DNA from: Lysobacteraceae bacterium
GTDB lineage: Bacteria; Pseudomonadota; Gammaproteobacteria; Xanthomonadales; Xanthomonadaceae
Direction of reading: 5' to 3'
Assembly: GCA_023954075.1 (NCBI GenBank)
Contig: JAMLIV010000002.1
Coordinates: 124,001-188,000 of the forward strand
DNA length: 64,000 nucleotides
The notes under the pieces were generated by a model, which worked only from the letters and a program-made list of their open reading frames with translations, did not search any database and was not told where the DNA came from. Positions 28,094 through 37,539 of this stretch are shown in pieces (position 1 is the stretch's first letter; each line of letters begins with the position of its first letter). Position numbers and translations under genes: made by a program.

Positions 28094-29908
28094 ATGACCC
28101 GCCATGACCAGCCACAGCGCAGCGCTGCGCCCGCCCGCCGTTTTCCCGAGGGAGCCCGGCTCGCCGCTTCGCAGGTGCTGGCGGCGCTGGCCGAGGACGG
28201 GTTCATCGGTGACGCGGATCTGGCGCGCGCCCAGCAGGCGGTGCGTGAACAGCGCGCCGGGGTGGACATCCATCCGCTGGTGCTGGTCGCCAACCTCAAG
28301 TTCGCCAACCGCAAGCGCGCCGGCAGCGAGTTGAACCTGGAAACGCTGACGCGCTGGCTGGCCGCCCAGGTCGGTCTGCGCTACCTGCGCATCGATCCGA
28401 CCAAGATCGACGTGCCGGCCGTCACCGCGCTCATTTCCCACGCCTACGCCCAGCGCCACCGCATTCTGCCGGTGGCGGTCAGCGCCGAGCGCGTGGTGAT
28501 CGCCACCAGCGAGCCGACCGACCAGCGCTGGATGGCCGACCTCACCCAGGTGCTGCGGCGCGAGATCACCGTGACGGTGACCAACCCGCTCGACATCGCG
28601 CGCTACACCATGGAGTTCTTCGGCGTGACGCGCTCGGTGCGCGGTGCCAGGGACCAGCGCGAGGAAAACGCCAGCGTCTCGATGCCCAGCTTCGAGCAGC
28701 TGGTGGAGCTGGGTCGGACCGGCGAGGTGGGCGCGGACGACCGCCACATCGTGCATATCGTCGACTGGCTGCTGCAGTACGCCTACGAGCAGCGCGCCAG
28801 CGACATCCACATGGAGCCGCGCCGCGACCTGAGCCACGTGCGCTTCCGCATCGATGGCGTGCTGCACAAGGTGTTCGAGCTGCCCACGCCGGTGATGATC
28901 GCCGCGATCAGCCGCATCAAGGTGCTGGGCCGGATGGATCTGGGCGAGCGTCGACGCCCGCAGGATGGCCGCATCAAGACCCGCTCGCCGGGCGGGCGCG
29001 AGGTGGAAATGCGCCTGTCCACGATTCCCACCGCCTTCGGCGAGAAGTGCGTGATGCGCATCTTCGATCCGGACACCGCGGTGAAATCGACCAAGGACCT
29101 GGGCTTCGACGCCGCCGAGGCCGACGCCTGGAAAGACCTGACCGGCCGCCCGCACGGCATCCTCCTGGTGACCGGCCCGACCGGCTCGGGCAAGACCACC
29201 ACGCTCTATTCCACCCTGAAGCGACTGGCCACGCCGGAAGTGAACGTGTGCACGGTGGAAGACCCGATCGAGATGATCGCGCCCGAGCTCAACCAGATGC
29301 AGGTGCACCACGCCATCGACCTGGATTTCGCCTCGGGCGTGCGCTCGCTGCTGCGGCAGGACCCGGACATCATCATGATCGGCGAAATCCGCGATCTGGA
29401 AACCGCGCAGATGGCGGTGCAGGCCTCGCTCACCGGCCATCTGGTGCTGTCCACGCTGCACACCAACGATGCACCCTCGGCGGTGACCCGCCTGCTCGAT
29501 CTGGGTGTGCCGCACTACCTGATCCAATCCACCCTCAACGGCGTGCTGGCGCAGCGCCTGGTGCGCACGCTCTGCCCGCACTGCAAGAAGCCCGCGCCGC
29601 TGGACGAAGACGGCTGGGCGGTGCTTTCCAGCGGCCTGGGGCTGCCCAAGCCCGCCTCCGGCTTCGCCGCGCGCGGCTGTCTGGAGTGTCGCCACAGCGG
29701 CTACCTTGGCCGCGTCGGGCTGTACGAACTCCTGCTCATCACCCCGGTCCTTCGCAGCCGCGTACAGAAGGATATGGACCTGGCCAGCTTCACCCGCGAC
29801 GCGATCGCACAGGGCATGCAGACCCTGCGCGCTTCCGGCGCGCAGAAGGTCGCGCAGGGCCTGACCACGATTGCGGAAGTGCTGGACGTGCTGCCGCCGC
29901 CCGAATAG
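28094..29908 (+). CDS. PilB/GspE-type secretion or pilus assembly ATPase
   Basis: A hexameric ATPase of the type IV pilus/type II secretion class, 604 residues. The N-terminal T2SSE-like domain (about 20-190) is followed by the AAA-type core: DIHMEPRRD, Walker [16 protein letters not shown], Asp box TVEDPIEM, Walker [15 protein letters not shown], and the His box [14 protein letters not shown] tetracysteine zinc site CPHCKK...[12 protein letters not shown] lies near residue 500. No pilC, pilD or gsp genes adjoin, so it is an orphan in this window. It could be a PilB paralogue or a GspE for an unlinked apparatus. The start at 28094 lies in a short tandem repeat (CCGCCATGAC) with little ribosome-site sequence, so it is not firm. 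Confidence 0.85.
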   Translation: MTRHDQPQRSAAPARRFPEGARLAASQVLAALAEDGFIGDADLARAQQAVREQRAGVDIHPLVLVANLKFANRKRAGSELNLETLTRWLAAQVGLRYLRIDPTKIDVPAVTALISHAYAQRHRILPVAVSAERVVIATSEPTDQRWMADLTQVLRREITVTVTNPLDIARYTMEFFGVTRSVRGARDQREENASVSMPSFEQLVELGRTGEVGADDRHIVHIVDWLLQYAYEQRASDIHMEPRRDLSHVRFRIDGVLHKVFELPTPVMIAAISRIKVLGRMDLGERRRPQDGRIKTRSPGGREVEMRLSTIPTAFGEKCVMRIFDPDTAVKSTKDLGFDAAEADAWKDLTGRPHGILLVTGPTGSGKTTTLYSTLKRLATPEVNVCTVEDPIEMIAPELNQMQVHHAIDLDFASGVRSLLRQDPDIIMIGEIRDLETAQMAVQASLTGHLVLSTLHTNDAPSAVTRLLDLGVPHYLIQSTLNGVLAQRLVRTLCPHCKKPAPLDEDGWAVLSSGLGLPKPASGFAARGCLECRHSGYLGRVGLYELLLITPVLRSRVQKDMDLASFTRDAIAQGMQTLRASGAQKVAQGLTTIAEVLDVLPPPE

Positions 29909-29968
29909 CGTCCGGTCATCGCGTCCTGCCATCATCCCGCCCGTTTTGCGCACTTTTCGGAGAATCCC

Positions 29969-30778
29969 ATGACCGCACGCAACGTACCCGCCGCAAACGG
30001 CATCGCCTGGCTCACCGGCGCGGTGGAGCTGATACGCAAGAACCCGGCCGCCTTCCTGCTGATGGGGCTGATCGTCACCCTGATCGGCACCCTGCCGATC
30101 CTGGGCTCGCTGGTGCTGGCGGTGATCTCACCGACGCTCTACGCCGGCATCGCCTGGGCGGCGCGCGCGCAGTCGCGCGGGGAAACCGCCGAGCTCGCCC
30201 ACCTGTTCCAGGGCTTCAAGGAAGAAGGCCGCATCGGGCCGCTGCTGATTTTGTGCCTGCCGAGCGTGGTGGCGGGCTTCATCGCGGCGGTCCTCATCGC
30301 CATCTGGATCGGCGTGGCGCTGGCGGGCGCGGGCGCGTCCGCGATACTGGAACGGCCCGAAGCCCTGCTGGGCGCGGCGGGTGCCGGGGCCCTCGTGCTG
30401 GGCCTGGTGGTGGTGGCACTGATGATCGTGGTGTTTGCGGTGACCTTTTTCGCGATTCCCGACGTGGTCTTCGGCGAGAAGGACGCCTTCGCCGCGATGC
30501 GCCGCAGCCTGCACGCCAGCCGCGACAACGTCGGCGCGATCCTGCTTTATCTGCTGGTGCTGTTGGGGGCGGCCATCCTCCTGATGGCCGTGTTGTCGGT
30601 CATTTCCAGCCTGCTCGGCCAGTTCGTCACCTCGATCCTGGTCACCCCCATCGCGGGTGCCTCGATGTACCTGGCCTGGAAGGACGTTGTCGGCGGCGAC
30701 ACCACCAGGGAGGCGCCGGCGCTGCCGGAAGCCGACTCCGCCGAACCGCCGCGGGACGGCGGCGGCATGGTGGCGTGA
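29969..30778 (+). CDS. BPSS1780-type multi-pass membrane protein
   Basis: A 269-residue inner-membrane protein with about six hydrophobic segments (about 25-60 as a pair, 92-118, 130-165, 190-230). It resembles the BPSS1780 family of proteobacterial membrane proteins: an IAWLTGAVELIRKNPAAFLL start and a conserved FAIPDVVFGEKDAFAAMRRS loop. The function of the family is unknown. The last 30 residues are a charged, Pro-rich cytoplasmic tail. It follows the PilB-like gene by 60 bp and could be co-transcribed. Confidence 0.72.
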   Translation: MTARNVPAANGIAWLTGAVELIRKNPAAFLLMGLIVTLIGTLPILGSLVLAVISPTLYAGIAWAARAQSRGETAELAHLFQGFKEEGRIGPLLILCLPSVVAGFIAAVLIAIWIGVALAGAGASAILERPEALLGAAGAGALVLGLVVVALMIVVFAVTFFAIPDVVFGEKDAFAAMRRSLHASRDNVGAILLYLLVLLGAAILLMAVLSVISSLLGQFVTSILVTPIAGASMYLAWKDVVGGDTTREAPALPEADSAEPPRDGGGMVA

Positions 30779-30874
30779 GGGCAGAAACGCCTGTCCAACG
30801 GAAACTTTGCATCCGGTTAACCCGCGCCTAATCCACGCCCCCCTAGGGTGGCGCGCCCGAAATGGAGGGGTGGG

Positions 30875-31516
30875 ATGGTGTCGGTCAAGGATGATCGGTG
30901 GCTGGCGCGGGCACCGCAGGCTGCGGTGCTCGCGCTCGTCATCACGGGCCACCTGGGATTCGGACTGTGGCTGTCGCAGGAGCGGCGGTCGGAGCCCGCG
31001 CCTGACGCGGCGCTCGAGGTTGTTTTCCTGGCGGCCGACCGCCCCTCGGCGGCGAGTCCACCGCCGCCGTTCCCGGCAGCACCACCGCGCCGGCATGCGG
31101 CAAAGGCTTCACCACGACCGCAGGCAACGCCCTCGGCACCACCCGATCCGGCACCGTCACGCGACGTCGTGCCGCCCCGGCTCTCCGACGCCGACAGCGT
31201 GCGGCTGCTGGACGCGCTGCGCGCGGGCGCGCGGCGCGAAGCGCGCGGCGACACGGCCGCGCGCGACTTCCTGCAGCACCGCGCCGAGCCGCTGCCCGGA
31301 CGCGCCGAACCATTCACGCCGCGCGCGGTGGTGCTGCACGAGGGCATGTCGCCGGAAAAACTCGTGGCGATGATCGGAAGCCTGTTCGGCGGCAACTACC
31401 ATCCCTGCCCCGATACCGTCAGCAAGATCCGCGACCTCTCGCAGCGCAACGATCCGATGGGCGACGCCGAGCTGATCCGCCTGATCGACCGCGAGCGCCG
31501 CAACGGCTGCCGTTGA
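30875..31516 (+). CDS. Uncharacterised membrane-anchored protein with Pro-rich linker
   Basis: I do not recognise this 213-residue protein. It has a short basic start, one membrane segment (about residues 16-34, VLALVITGHLGFGLWLS), an Ala/Pro-rich stretch of about 80 residues like the periplasmic linker of TonB-type proteins, and a C-terminal region of about 90 residues with two cysteines (CPDT and NGCR). No TonB C-terminal motif is visible. The start at 30875 has a GGAGGGG site; an ATG-less longer frame from 30848 is less likely. The protein should lie in the inner membrane with its C-terminus in the periplasm. Confidence 0.6.
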   Translation: MVSVKDDRWLARAPQAAVLALVITGHLGFGLWLSQERRSEPAPDAALEVVFLAADRPSAASPPPPFPAAPPRRHAAKASPRPQATPSAPPDPAPSRDVVPPRLSDADSVRLLDALRAGARREARGDTAARDFLQHRAEPLPGRAEPFTPRAVVLHEGMSPEKLVAMIGSLFGGNYHPCPDTVSKIRDLSQRNDPMGDAELIRLIDRERRNGCR

Positions 31517-31590
31517 TGGCGGGAGTGAGGAATCGGGAATCGAACGTGGCGGCCGAAGATGCCGGATGTTCCGACTCCCCTTTCCTGCCC

Positions 31591-32037
31591 TCAGAAACCG
31601 TACTGCACGAGCAGCAGGTTCTCGCCGCGGTTGCGGCCACCGGTATTGGCGTTGGAGAGATGGCGCAGGGAAAAGGTCAGGCGCTGGTAGCGGTAGCCGA
31701 TGCCGGTCTGGAACTGCCAGTGCCTGGAGAGCGCCTCGGTTTCGGAATTGGTGGCCGCGATGCCGCCCTGCACGAACCAGCCGCGCCAGGTGAAGCGCTT
31801 GGAAACCGAACCGAAGTAGACGTCCGGCGTGCGCGCCGCAGCCGCGTTGCGCGCTGCGATGTACCCCAGCATGAACTCCCAGGGATGCCGCGTCGGCGTT
31901 TCCCAGCTCAAGGTCAGCGCATGGCTGGCCACGCCGTCGATTTCATCGACCCACGCCGCGCCGGCGTGGAACCCGGCGTTCGCGTTCCCGGTCGCGATGA
32001 CCAGGACAATGAAAAGCAGGAAACAGACGCGGCTCAT
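31591..32037 (-). CDS. PagL-like lipid A 3-O-deacylase
   Basis: A small outer-membrane beta-barrel of 148 residues with a signal peptide (MSRVCFLLFIVLVIATGNANA). Its C-terminal strand pair contains RHLSNANTGGRNRGEN, which fits the PagL catalytic arrangement: His and Ser two residues apart, then an acidic residue (here Glu 11 positions after the Ser). It ends in YGF, the aromatic terminus needed for BAM assembly. PagL removes the 3-O acyl chain of lipid A at the outer leaflet. Overall similarity outside the motif is modest, as is usual in this family. The start at 32037 is set by the signal peptide. Confidence 0.7.
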   Translation of the reverse strand: MSRVCFLLFIVLVIATGNANAGFHAGAAWVDEIDGVASHALTLSWETPTRHPWEFMLGYIAARNAAAARTPDVYFGSVSKRFTWRGWFVQGGIAATNSETEALSRHWQFQTGIGYRYQRLTFSLRHLSNANTGGRNRGENLLLVQYGF

Positions 32038-32219
32038 GGCACCAGTGAACAGAAAACACGACACGCCATGATACTCCGGGGCCCCGGCTCGCTCGGTTGC
32101 GGAACGCAGAATCGACACTGAACGCAACGCTTCCGGTTCACTTGCGCATCAGGCGCAGTCGGTAGCATCGCCGGGCCTTGCGCCCTGCGGCGCATCGGCC
32201 CCACACACGGAGAATCACA

Positions 32220-32975
32220 ATGACGAAGAAGACCCTCCTGGCCGCCGCCGTGCTGGCCTGTCTGCCGCTCGCGGCGTCCGCCACCGACGGCGGCTGGTCG
32301 GGCACCGGCGAGTTCGGTCTGGCGATGGCACGCGGCAATGCCAAGTCCGACAACGCCAACGGCAAGATCGCCTTCGCCAAGGAGGACGACCGCTGGAAAC
32401 ACGCGTTCTATTTCTCGGCGCTGCGCAACAAGTCCGAGGTCAGCGCCGACGTCGACGGCGATGGCGTCCCCGAGAAGTTCATGCAGACCTCGGCCAACCG
32501 CTATGAGTTCGGTGCCAGCAGCGCGGTCAAGATGAACGAGGTCAGCTCGTGGGTTGCCGCGCTGCGCTACGAGAACGACGACTTCGCGCCCTACGAGCAC
32601 CAGACCACGTTCTCGATCGGCTACGGCCACACGTTCATCAACAATGCGCGCACCAATCTGGTCACGGAAATCGGCCCCGGCTACCGCCGCGCCAAGGACG
32701 CGCTCACCGGCGAAACCCAGAGCGACTTCATCGGCCGCGGCCTGCTGGGCTACAAGCACATGCTCACCGCCAACACCTCGCTGTTCGACACCCTGCTGGT
32801 CGAAGCCGGAAGCGACAACACCTTCGTGAGCAACGAATTCGGCATCGCCGTGGCGATGAACTCGAAGCTGGCACTGAAGGCCGGCTTCGACGTGCGCCAC
32901 AACACCGACGTCGGCCCCGGCATCGAGAAGACCGACCGCCTGACCAAGGTCAATCTGGTCTACAACTTCAAGTAA
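32220..32975 (+). CDS. DUF481 (YdiY-like) outer-membrane protein
   Basis: A 251-residue predicted beta-barrel: signal peptide MTKKTLLAAAVLACLPLAASA, then repeated amphipathic strands, with GWSGTGEFGLAMARGNAKSD matching the typical DUF481 opening, and the C-terminus LVYNFK. Salt-induced outer-membrane proteins belong to this family, but no activity is known. It is the last chromosomal gene before the Rhs array. The tail of the Rhs remnant I on the opposite strand reaches its stop codon. Confidence 0.85.
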   Translation: MTKKTLLAAAVLACLPLAASATDGGWSGTGEFGLAMARGNAKSDNANGKIAFAKEDDRWKHAFYFSALRNKSEVSADVDGDGVPEKFMQTSANRYEFGASSAVKMNEVSSWVAALRYENDDFAPYEHQTTFSIGYGHTFINNARTNLVTEIGPGYRRAKDALTGETQSDFIGRGLLGYKHMLTANTSLFDTLLVEAGSDNTFVSNEFGIAVAMNSKLALKAGFDVRHNTDVGPGIEKTDRLTKVNLVYNFK

Positions 32976-34027
32976 GCCATCGGCGGCGGTCGTGATGCCG
33001 GCCAGCGCCGGGTGCGGCCGACGCCTTCCTTCTTCGCGATGCGCCGGTAGCGCGCGCCGTCCGCGCCGTAGGCAAAGCGCGCGCGGATCGTGATGTCCGA
33101 CGAGCCCACGCTCGCCACCCGCCGCACTTCGGTGGCCTGGTTGAGCGCGTTGTATTCGTAGAACCGCAGGCTGTCCGCGCTGGTCATGTTGCCGCGCGCA
33201 TCGTGCTGGTTGGCGATCGTGATCAGCCCGGGAATGAACAGGCTCTGGGTCTGGTGCGCGCTGAGCGTGGCGGAGCTGCTGCCGCTGCCGGGGTTGCCGG
33301 CGGTGCCGCAGCCGGCGCGGCCGGCGTAGCCGTACTGCGCGAACAGGCCGAACTGGTACTTGCGGCAGATATTGCCGAGCTTGTCGTACTGGGCATAGAA
33401 GCTCAGGTTCGCGGGCGCGGCGGCGTCGGGGTTCACGTACGGCGCGCTGGCCGAGTACCAGGTCGTGCCCAGGTACTCGAACCAGCCCAGGGTGAGGCGG
33501 TCGGCGCCGTCGTACTGGAAGCGCTCCTTGTAGCGCCCGGCCTCTTCCCGGCTCGTGAGCTGGCCCTTGTTGTCGTAGCCGTAGGCGCTGTTCTGCACGG
33601 TGCAGCCGGAGCCGGTGCACACGCCCGTCAGCTGGCCGTTGAGGGCGTTGTAGCTGCGCGCGATGGTGGGGCCGACGCTGGAGCCGCGCCGCTCCACCAG
33701 CACCGCGCCGCGCGCGTCCACCTCGTCCACGGTGGCATAGAACGCGGTGCCGCAGCTGGGCGCGGTGTCCGCCTCGGTGGAGTCGCACAGGCGGGTGGCG
33801 AACCCGCGCGCATCGAACTGCTGCTTGAGCCATCCGCCGCTGGCATCGCGCGTTTTCCAGGCCCGGCCGTAGCCGTCGTACTGGGTCTGTTCGCGGTAGG
33901 TGCGTGCGTCCATGGTGCTGTCGCGGCTGCGCCATCGCCGATGCGGCGATGGCGCGTGGCGGTCACGCCGAAGACGACGCGCGTGGCGATCCCTGATGAC
34001 CGGTAGATTCAACACTGATCGCAACAC
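32960..34027 (-). pseudogene. Rhs copy I: truncated, tipless remnant at array edge
   Basis: The frame encodes the same Rhs core section as the other partial copies: it joins the core at STMDARTYREQTQYDGYG and continues through SYNALNGQL and DARGNMTSADSLRFYEYN. Homology stops abruptly at about 33037, right after YGADGARYRRI, before the hyperconserved DPSG region and any tip. The last 25 residues come from unrelated DNA and overlap the DUF481 stop. Its leader keeps the perfect hairpin at 33929-33955. It has no tip, so it cannot make a toxin alone but could supply homology for recombination. Confidence 0.8.
33929..33955. repeat. Leader hairpin 1 of the Rhs copies (copy I)
   Basis: GCGCCATCGCC-GATGC-GGCGATGGCGC is a perfect 11-bp stem with a 5-nt loop just before the point where the partial Rhs copies join the core. 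Matching stems occur at 37387-37411 (one G:T pair), 42898-42922 and 52902-52924; the equivalents in copies B, D and E are degenerate. It may reduce read-through or mark the recombined junction. Both ideas are inference. Confidence 0.7.
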
Positions 34028-34085
34028 CCGCGGTTGTGAGGAGGCTCAGGCGACCTGATCTGAGCTCCTTCCCGAGCGCCTGGAT

Positions 34086-34514
34086 TTAGAGACTCGTGTA
34101 TTTGAGCTTTTCTATTTTTCCGGCCGCCTCGGCTTCCGTCACCTGAACAAGCTCCGGCCTGCCAGCCAGCACACCCATCTTCACACCACCCTTCACATAA
34201 TAGGTTCTGCCTGCCTCCACATCAAGTTGGACGAATGCGCCACTTTCAGTCTTTGCTTCATAGACGTGCCGACCGGAAGTGGCATGGATAACGAAGAACG
34301 TGCCGTTCTTCAACGCACCGAGCTTGACGCCGTTCTCATTAATCGCATAGCTCACACCGCCGCCCACGAATGACTTTTCACGAAAGAAATAGATCAAGCC
34401 GGTATCACCTTCGGGGATCATCTGCGCGGGTCTTTCAGCATAGTTCGTCGTCGCGCAGCCCGATAGCATTACAAGGGAGAGAGCCAGGATTGCGAGGGAT
34501 TTCATGATTTTCAT
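34086..34514 (-). CDS. DUF2846-type lipoprotein
   Basis: A 142-residue lipoprotein: signal MKIMKSLAILALSLVMLSGC with a good lipobox (LSGC), then a DUF2846-like beta-rich domain with LIYFFREKSFVGGGVSY, GALKNGTFFVIHATSG and GRTYYVKGGVKMG. I chose ATG 34514 because GGATAAAG precedes it; 34526 and 34505 are alternatives. It lies downstream of the copy H toxin and its partner. A near-identical gene follows the copy D tip (46245-46673) and a broken one follows copy C. It may be a second immunity factor or a passenger. Its DNA is AT-richer than the Rhs core. Confidence 0.72.
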   Translation of the reverse strand: MKIMKSLAILALSLVMLSGCATTNYAERPAQMIPEGDTGLIYFFREKSFVGGGVSYAINENGVKLGALKNGTFFVIHATSGRHVYEAKTESGAFVQLDVEAGRTYYVKGGVKMGVLAGRPELVQVTEAEAAGKIEKLKYTSL

Positions 34515-34631
34515 CGCTTTATCCATATTAATTGCTAGAGTGTTACTGAGCGCCGCGGATTTCATTGCTGTTTATTTCCATCCGGGCCATTCTGTTGTTC
34601 ATCTAGCTCTGGAACGTTTCTGATGATGAGT

Positions 34632-34949
34632 TTAGTCCTCTGACTCGACAGCTTCAACTAGACCCGCAGCCGGATCATAAGTAACGCGAGCCGCTCCACC
34701 GTACACCCTATCCGATGGGTTATTCATGAAAGACACTATTATCTTGCCATCTTCCTCTTTTATCGTGATGATTTTTCCACTGGTATTTAAGTGGCTATCA
34801 TTCATGGCGCCATAGGCAGCGATAAGCGCATCAATCCGCGCTCGTTGGTTTTCGACGATATTCTTGTGGGTGCCGTTTTCTCCGGCTTCTGCAAAAATAG
34901 GCACGGATGCAACAATCAAACACATTAAGAAATTTATCAATCTATTCAT
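34632..34949 (-). CDS. Putative exported immunity protein for the copy H tip
   Basis: A 105-residue protein with a Sec signal (MNRLINFLMCLIVASVPIFA, cut near AEAG) and a small acidic domain of helices followed by strands (GKIITIKEEDGKIIVSF). I recognise no family. Its ATG overlaps the stop of copy H as ATGA, the usual arrangement of a polymorphic toxin and its immunity gene. The signal peptide suggests that it acts in the periplasm. Confidence 0.65.
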   Translation of the reverse strand: MNRLINFLMCLIVASVPIFAEAGENGTHKNIVENQRARIDALIAAYGAMNDSHLNTSGKIITIKEEDGKIIVSFMNNPSDRVYGGAARVTYDPAAGLVEAVESED

Positions 34950-37423
34950 CTGAAAACATCCTCTGAACGGCCAACTATATCCCAGGATCCCGACCTGTTC
35001 ATCCAGTAAACGTTTACATTATCTATGACGTAGCTATTCCCAGGCAAATTAAACCTTTTCGTTTGGCGCAGATCGCCGTCACTTGGCGCAAGGTGCCGCC
35101 TAACCCCAAACTCGTCAATTGGCCGAGGACTGGGGTGCACATGAAAATCACCTTGAACCCAAAGCCCCTTAAACATATTCCCATCTCCTAAGGGAGGAAC
35201 AATTATTTCACTTCTCGTTCCAGGGGGCCAACGACGGACACCATAGCTACCATCGGGTTCATAACCCCAAAAGCCACCCTCCTCATGACGCAAATATGGA
35301 TCACCTGTCTGAGCATCATGCCAAGCTGACAGCATCGCATCCTTGATAACTGAACTCTCCAACTCCATAGGGTGGCTAGAGAATGCCCTGCGAAGCCGCC
35401 CGAAAAAACCAATCTTTTCATCATGGTAAGACTGACCAAAAGAGTCTGCAGTACGACCCACCACATACGCAAACGCCCCCGACCTCGCCCCGTTGGCGAA
35501 CTTGCCGCCGGTCATTTCCGACACCGTGCCGCCGATGATGGCCGAGGTCGCGGTGCCGACGGCGATGTTGCTGTTGACATACGGCGACGCCCGGGCCGTC
35601 ACTCCGGCGCTCACGAACCCGTGCCCGAACTTGCCGCCCTGGATTACGCTCGTTATCCCGCCGCTGGTGGCGGCGATCAGCACGCGGCTGGTCGTGCTCA
35701 GCCCGCTGCCGCGATATTTCACTATCGTCGCCACCGCCGCGCTGAATGCTCCCGCCACGCCGCTGCGGCGCGCGTCCGAGGAACTTGCCCCGAAGGCTCT
35801 GGCGTGATCGTAGCTCGCGCCCGCGGCGCAGGCGATGGACCAGCCTGCCGGAATTGCCGAGCACGCAGCGATCAGGGCCCCGGAGACATCCCGACCCAGC
35901 GCGCGCATCAGTGAGCGCTGGGCGCTTCTCAGCGGATTCAACAGCGTGTCGAGGAAGCTGTACCCGCTCGGGTCGGTCAGGTTCAGCGGGTTGTTGAGCA
36001 CGTAGCTGTAGGGGTTCCAGTTCTGCGGGTTGTAGATGTCGGTGATGATCGGGTCGGCCTGCACCATGCGCCCGCCCGTGGGCCAGTAGAGCCGTCCGTT
36101 CATGTGGATCGTGTCGTGGCCTTCCAGGTGCTCGTGCCCGGTGAAGCCGCGCGCGGTGTGGGCCGAGCCGGCCTGACCGAACGGCGGATCGGGCGTGCGC
36201 CACTGGCCGTCGGCACCGCTGTCCAGGCGCTCCTGCACCGTCACGCTCGATCCGTTGACCAGGCCGATCACCTGCACCGAGCCCAGCCGGTCGGTGAACT
36301 GGTGGCGCACCGTGCCCGTGCCCGCCGCCTGGGTGATGCCGCCCACGAGCTGATCTGCGCTGTAGCTCACGATGGCGGTGCTGCCGATCATCCGCCGCCA
36401 CTGGATCGCCCCGCCCGGCTTCTGCACCCGCTCCACGGCACCGATGATCGTGGTCGTCGTCGTGCCGCCCGCGCTGCTGCCATCGTCGATGCGCCGGTAG
36501 CGCGCGCCGTCCACGCCGTAGGCGAAGCGCGCGCGGATCGTGATGTCCGACGAGCCCACGCTCGCCACCCGCCGCACTTCGGTGGCCTGGTTGAGCGCGT
36601 TGTACGCGTAGAACCGCAGGCTGTCCGCGCTGGTCATGTTGCCGCGCGCATCGTGCTGGTTGGCGATCGTGATCAGCCCGGGAATGAACAGGCTCTGGGT
36701 CTGGTGCGCGCTGAGCGTGGACGATGCGCTGCCGCTGCCGGGGTTGCCGGCGGTGCCGCAGCCGGCGCGGCCGGCGTAGCCGTACTGCGCGAACAGGCCG
36801 AACTGGTACTTGCGGCAGAGGTTGCCGAGCTTGTCGTACTGGGCATAGAAGCTCAGGTTCGCGGGCGCGGCGGCGTCGGGGTTCACGTACGGTGCGCTGG
36901 CCGAGTACCAGGTCGTGCCCAGGTACTCGAACCAGCCCAGGGTGAGGCGGTCGGCGCCGTCGTACTGGAAGCGCTCCTTGTAGCGCCCGGCCTCTTCCCG
37001 GCTCGTGAGCTGGCCCTTGTTGTCGTAGCCGTAGGCGCTGTTCTGCACGGTGCAGCCCGGGCCGGTGCACACGCCCGTCAACTGGCCGTTGAGGGCATCG
37101 TAGCTGCGCGCGATGGTGGGGCCGAGGCTGGAGCCTGGAGCCGCGCCGCTCCACCAGCACCGCGCCACGCGCGTCCACCTCGTCCACGGTGGCATAGAAC
37201 GCGGTGCCGCAGCTGGGCGCGGTGTCCGCCTCGGTGGAGTCGCACAGGCGGGTGGCAAAGCCCTGCGTATCGAACTGCTGCTTGAGCCACCCGCCGCTGG
37301 CATCGCGCGTCTTCCAGGCCCGGCCGTAGCTGTCGTACCGGGTCTCTTCGCGGTAGGTGCGCCCGTCCATGGTGCTGTCGCGGCTGCGCCATCGCCGATG
37401 CGGTGATGGCGCGCTTCGGTCAT
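34946..37423 (-). CDS. Rhs copy H: orphan Rhs tip with JAMM-like C-terminal domain
   Basis: The Rhs core section is followed by the conserved PQNWNPYSYVLNNPLNLTDP motif, pretoxin linker type 1 (LLNPLRSAQRSLMRALG to GGKFANGARSGAFAYVVG), then a tip of about 165 residues. The tip carries FHVHPSPRP (HVH at about 761-763) and APSDGDL (Ser781, Asp784), resembling a JAMM/DUF4329 metal site. The first 100 residues of this frame are out of phase with the Rhs core: a 7-nt duplication (GGAGCCT) near 37128-37141 switches frames. The in-phase start near 37478 therefore ends early. It has no secretion domain of its own, so it is likely silent until recombined onto the parent gene. Confidence 0.75.
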   Translation of the reverse strand: MTEARHHRIGDGAAATAPWTGAPTAKRPGTTATAGPGRRAMPAAGGSSSSSIRRALPPACATPPRRTPRPAAAPRSMPPWTRWTRVARCWWSGAAPGSSLGPTIARSYDALNGQLTGVCTGPGCTVQNSAYGYDNKGQLTSREEAGRYKERFQYDGADRLTLGWFEYLGTTWYSASAPYVNPDAAAPANLSFYAQYDKLGNLCRKYQFGLFAQYGYAGRAGCGTAGNPGSGSASSTLSAHQTQSLFIPGLITIANQHDARGNMTSADSLRFYAYNALNQATEVRRVASVGSSDITIRARFAYGVDGARYRRIDDGSSAGGTTTTTIIGAVERVQKPGGAIQWRRMIGSTAIVSYSADQLVGGITQAAGTGTVRHQFTDRLGSVQVIGLVNGSSVTVQERLDSGADGQWRTPDPPFGQAGSAHTARGFTGHEHLEGHDTIHMNGRLYWPTGGRMVQADPIITDIYNPQNWNPYSYVLNNPLNLTDPSGYSFLDTLLNPLRSAQRSLMRALGRDVSGALIAACSAIPAGWSIACAAGASYDHARAFGASSSDARRSGVAGAFSAAVATIVKYRGSGLSTTSRVLIAATSGGITSVIQGGKFGHGFVSAGVTARASPYVNSNIAVGTATSAIIGGTVSEMTGGKFANGARSGAFAYVVGRTADSFGQSYHDEKIGFFGRLRRAFSSHPMELESSVIKDAMLSAWHDAQTGDPYLRHEEGGFWGYEPDGSYGVRRWPPGTRSEIIVPPLGDGNMFKGLWVQGDFHVHPSPRPIDEFGVRRHLAPSDGDLRQTKRFNLPGNSYVIDNVNVYWMNRSGSWDIVGRSEDVFR

Positions 37424-37495
37424 GCCGCTGACGACGCGCGTGGCGATCCGTGATGATCGAAGGGGCGAGGCTGGGCATCGGTAGCTACCTGTAGC

Positions 37496-37522
37496 GGCGG
37501 AATCCGCATAGCGGGTTCCGCC
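37496..37522. repeat. REP-like hairpin 2 (copy H leader)
   Basis: GGCGGAATCCGC-ATA-GCGGGTTCCGCC, 12-bp arms with one mismatch, flanked by GTAG and CTAC that extend the pairing. It marks the boundary between one partner gene and the next Rhs leader. Matching copies lie at 43007-43033, 45654-45680, 49023-49049, 53009-53035 and 56292-56318. The form resembles REP elements of xanthomonads. Confidence 0.78.
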
Positions 37523-37539
37523 CTACTTGCTCAACGTTG

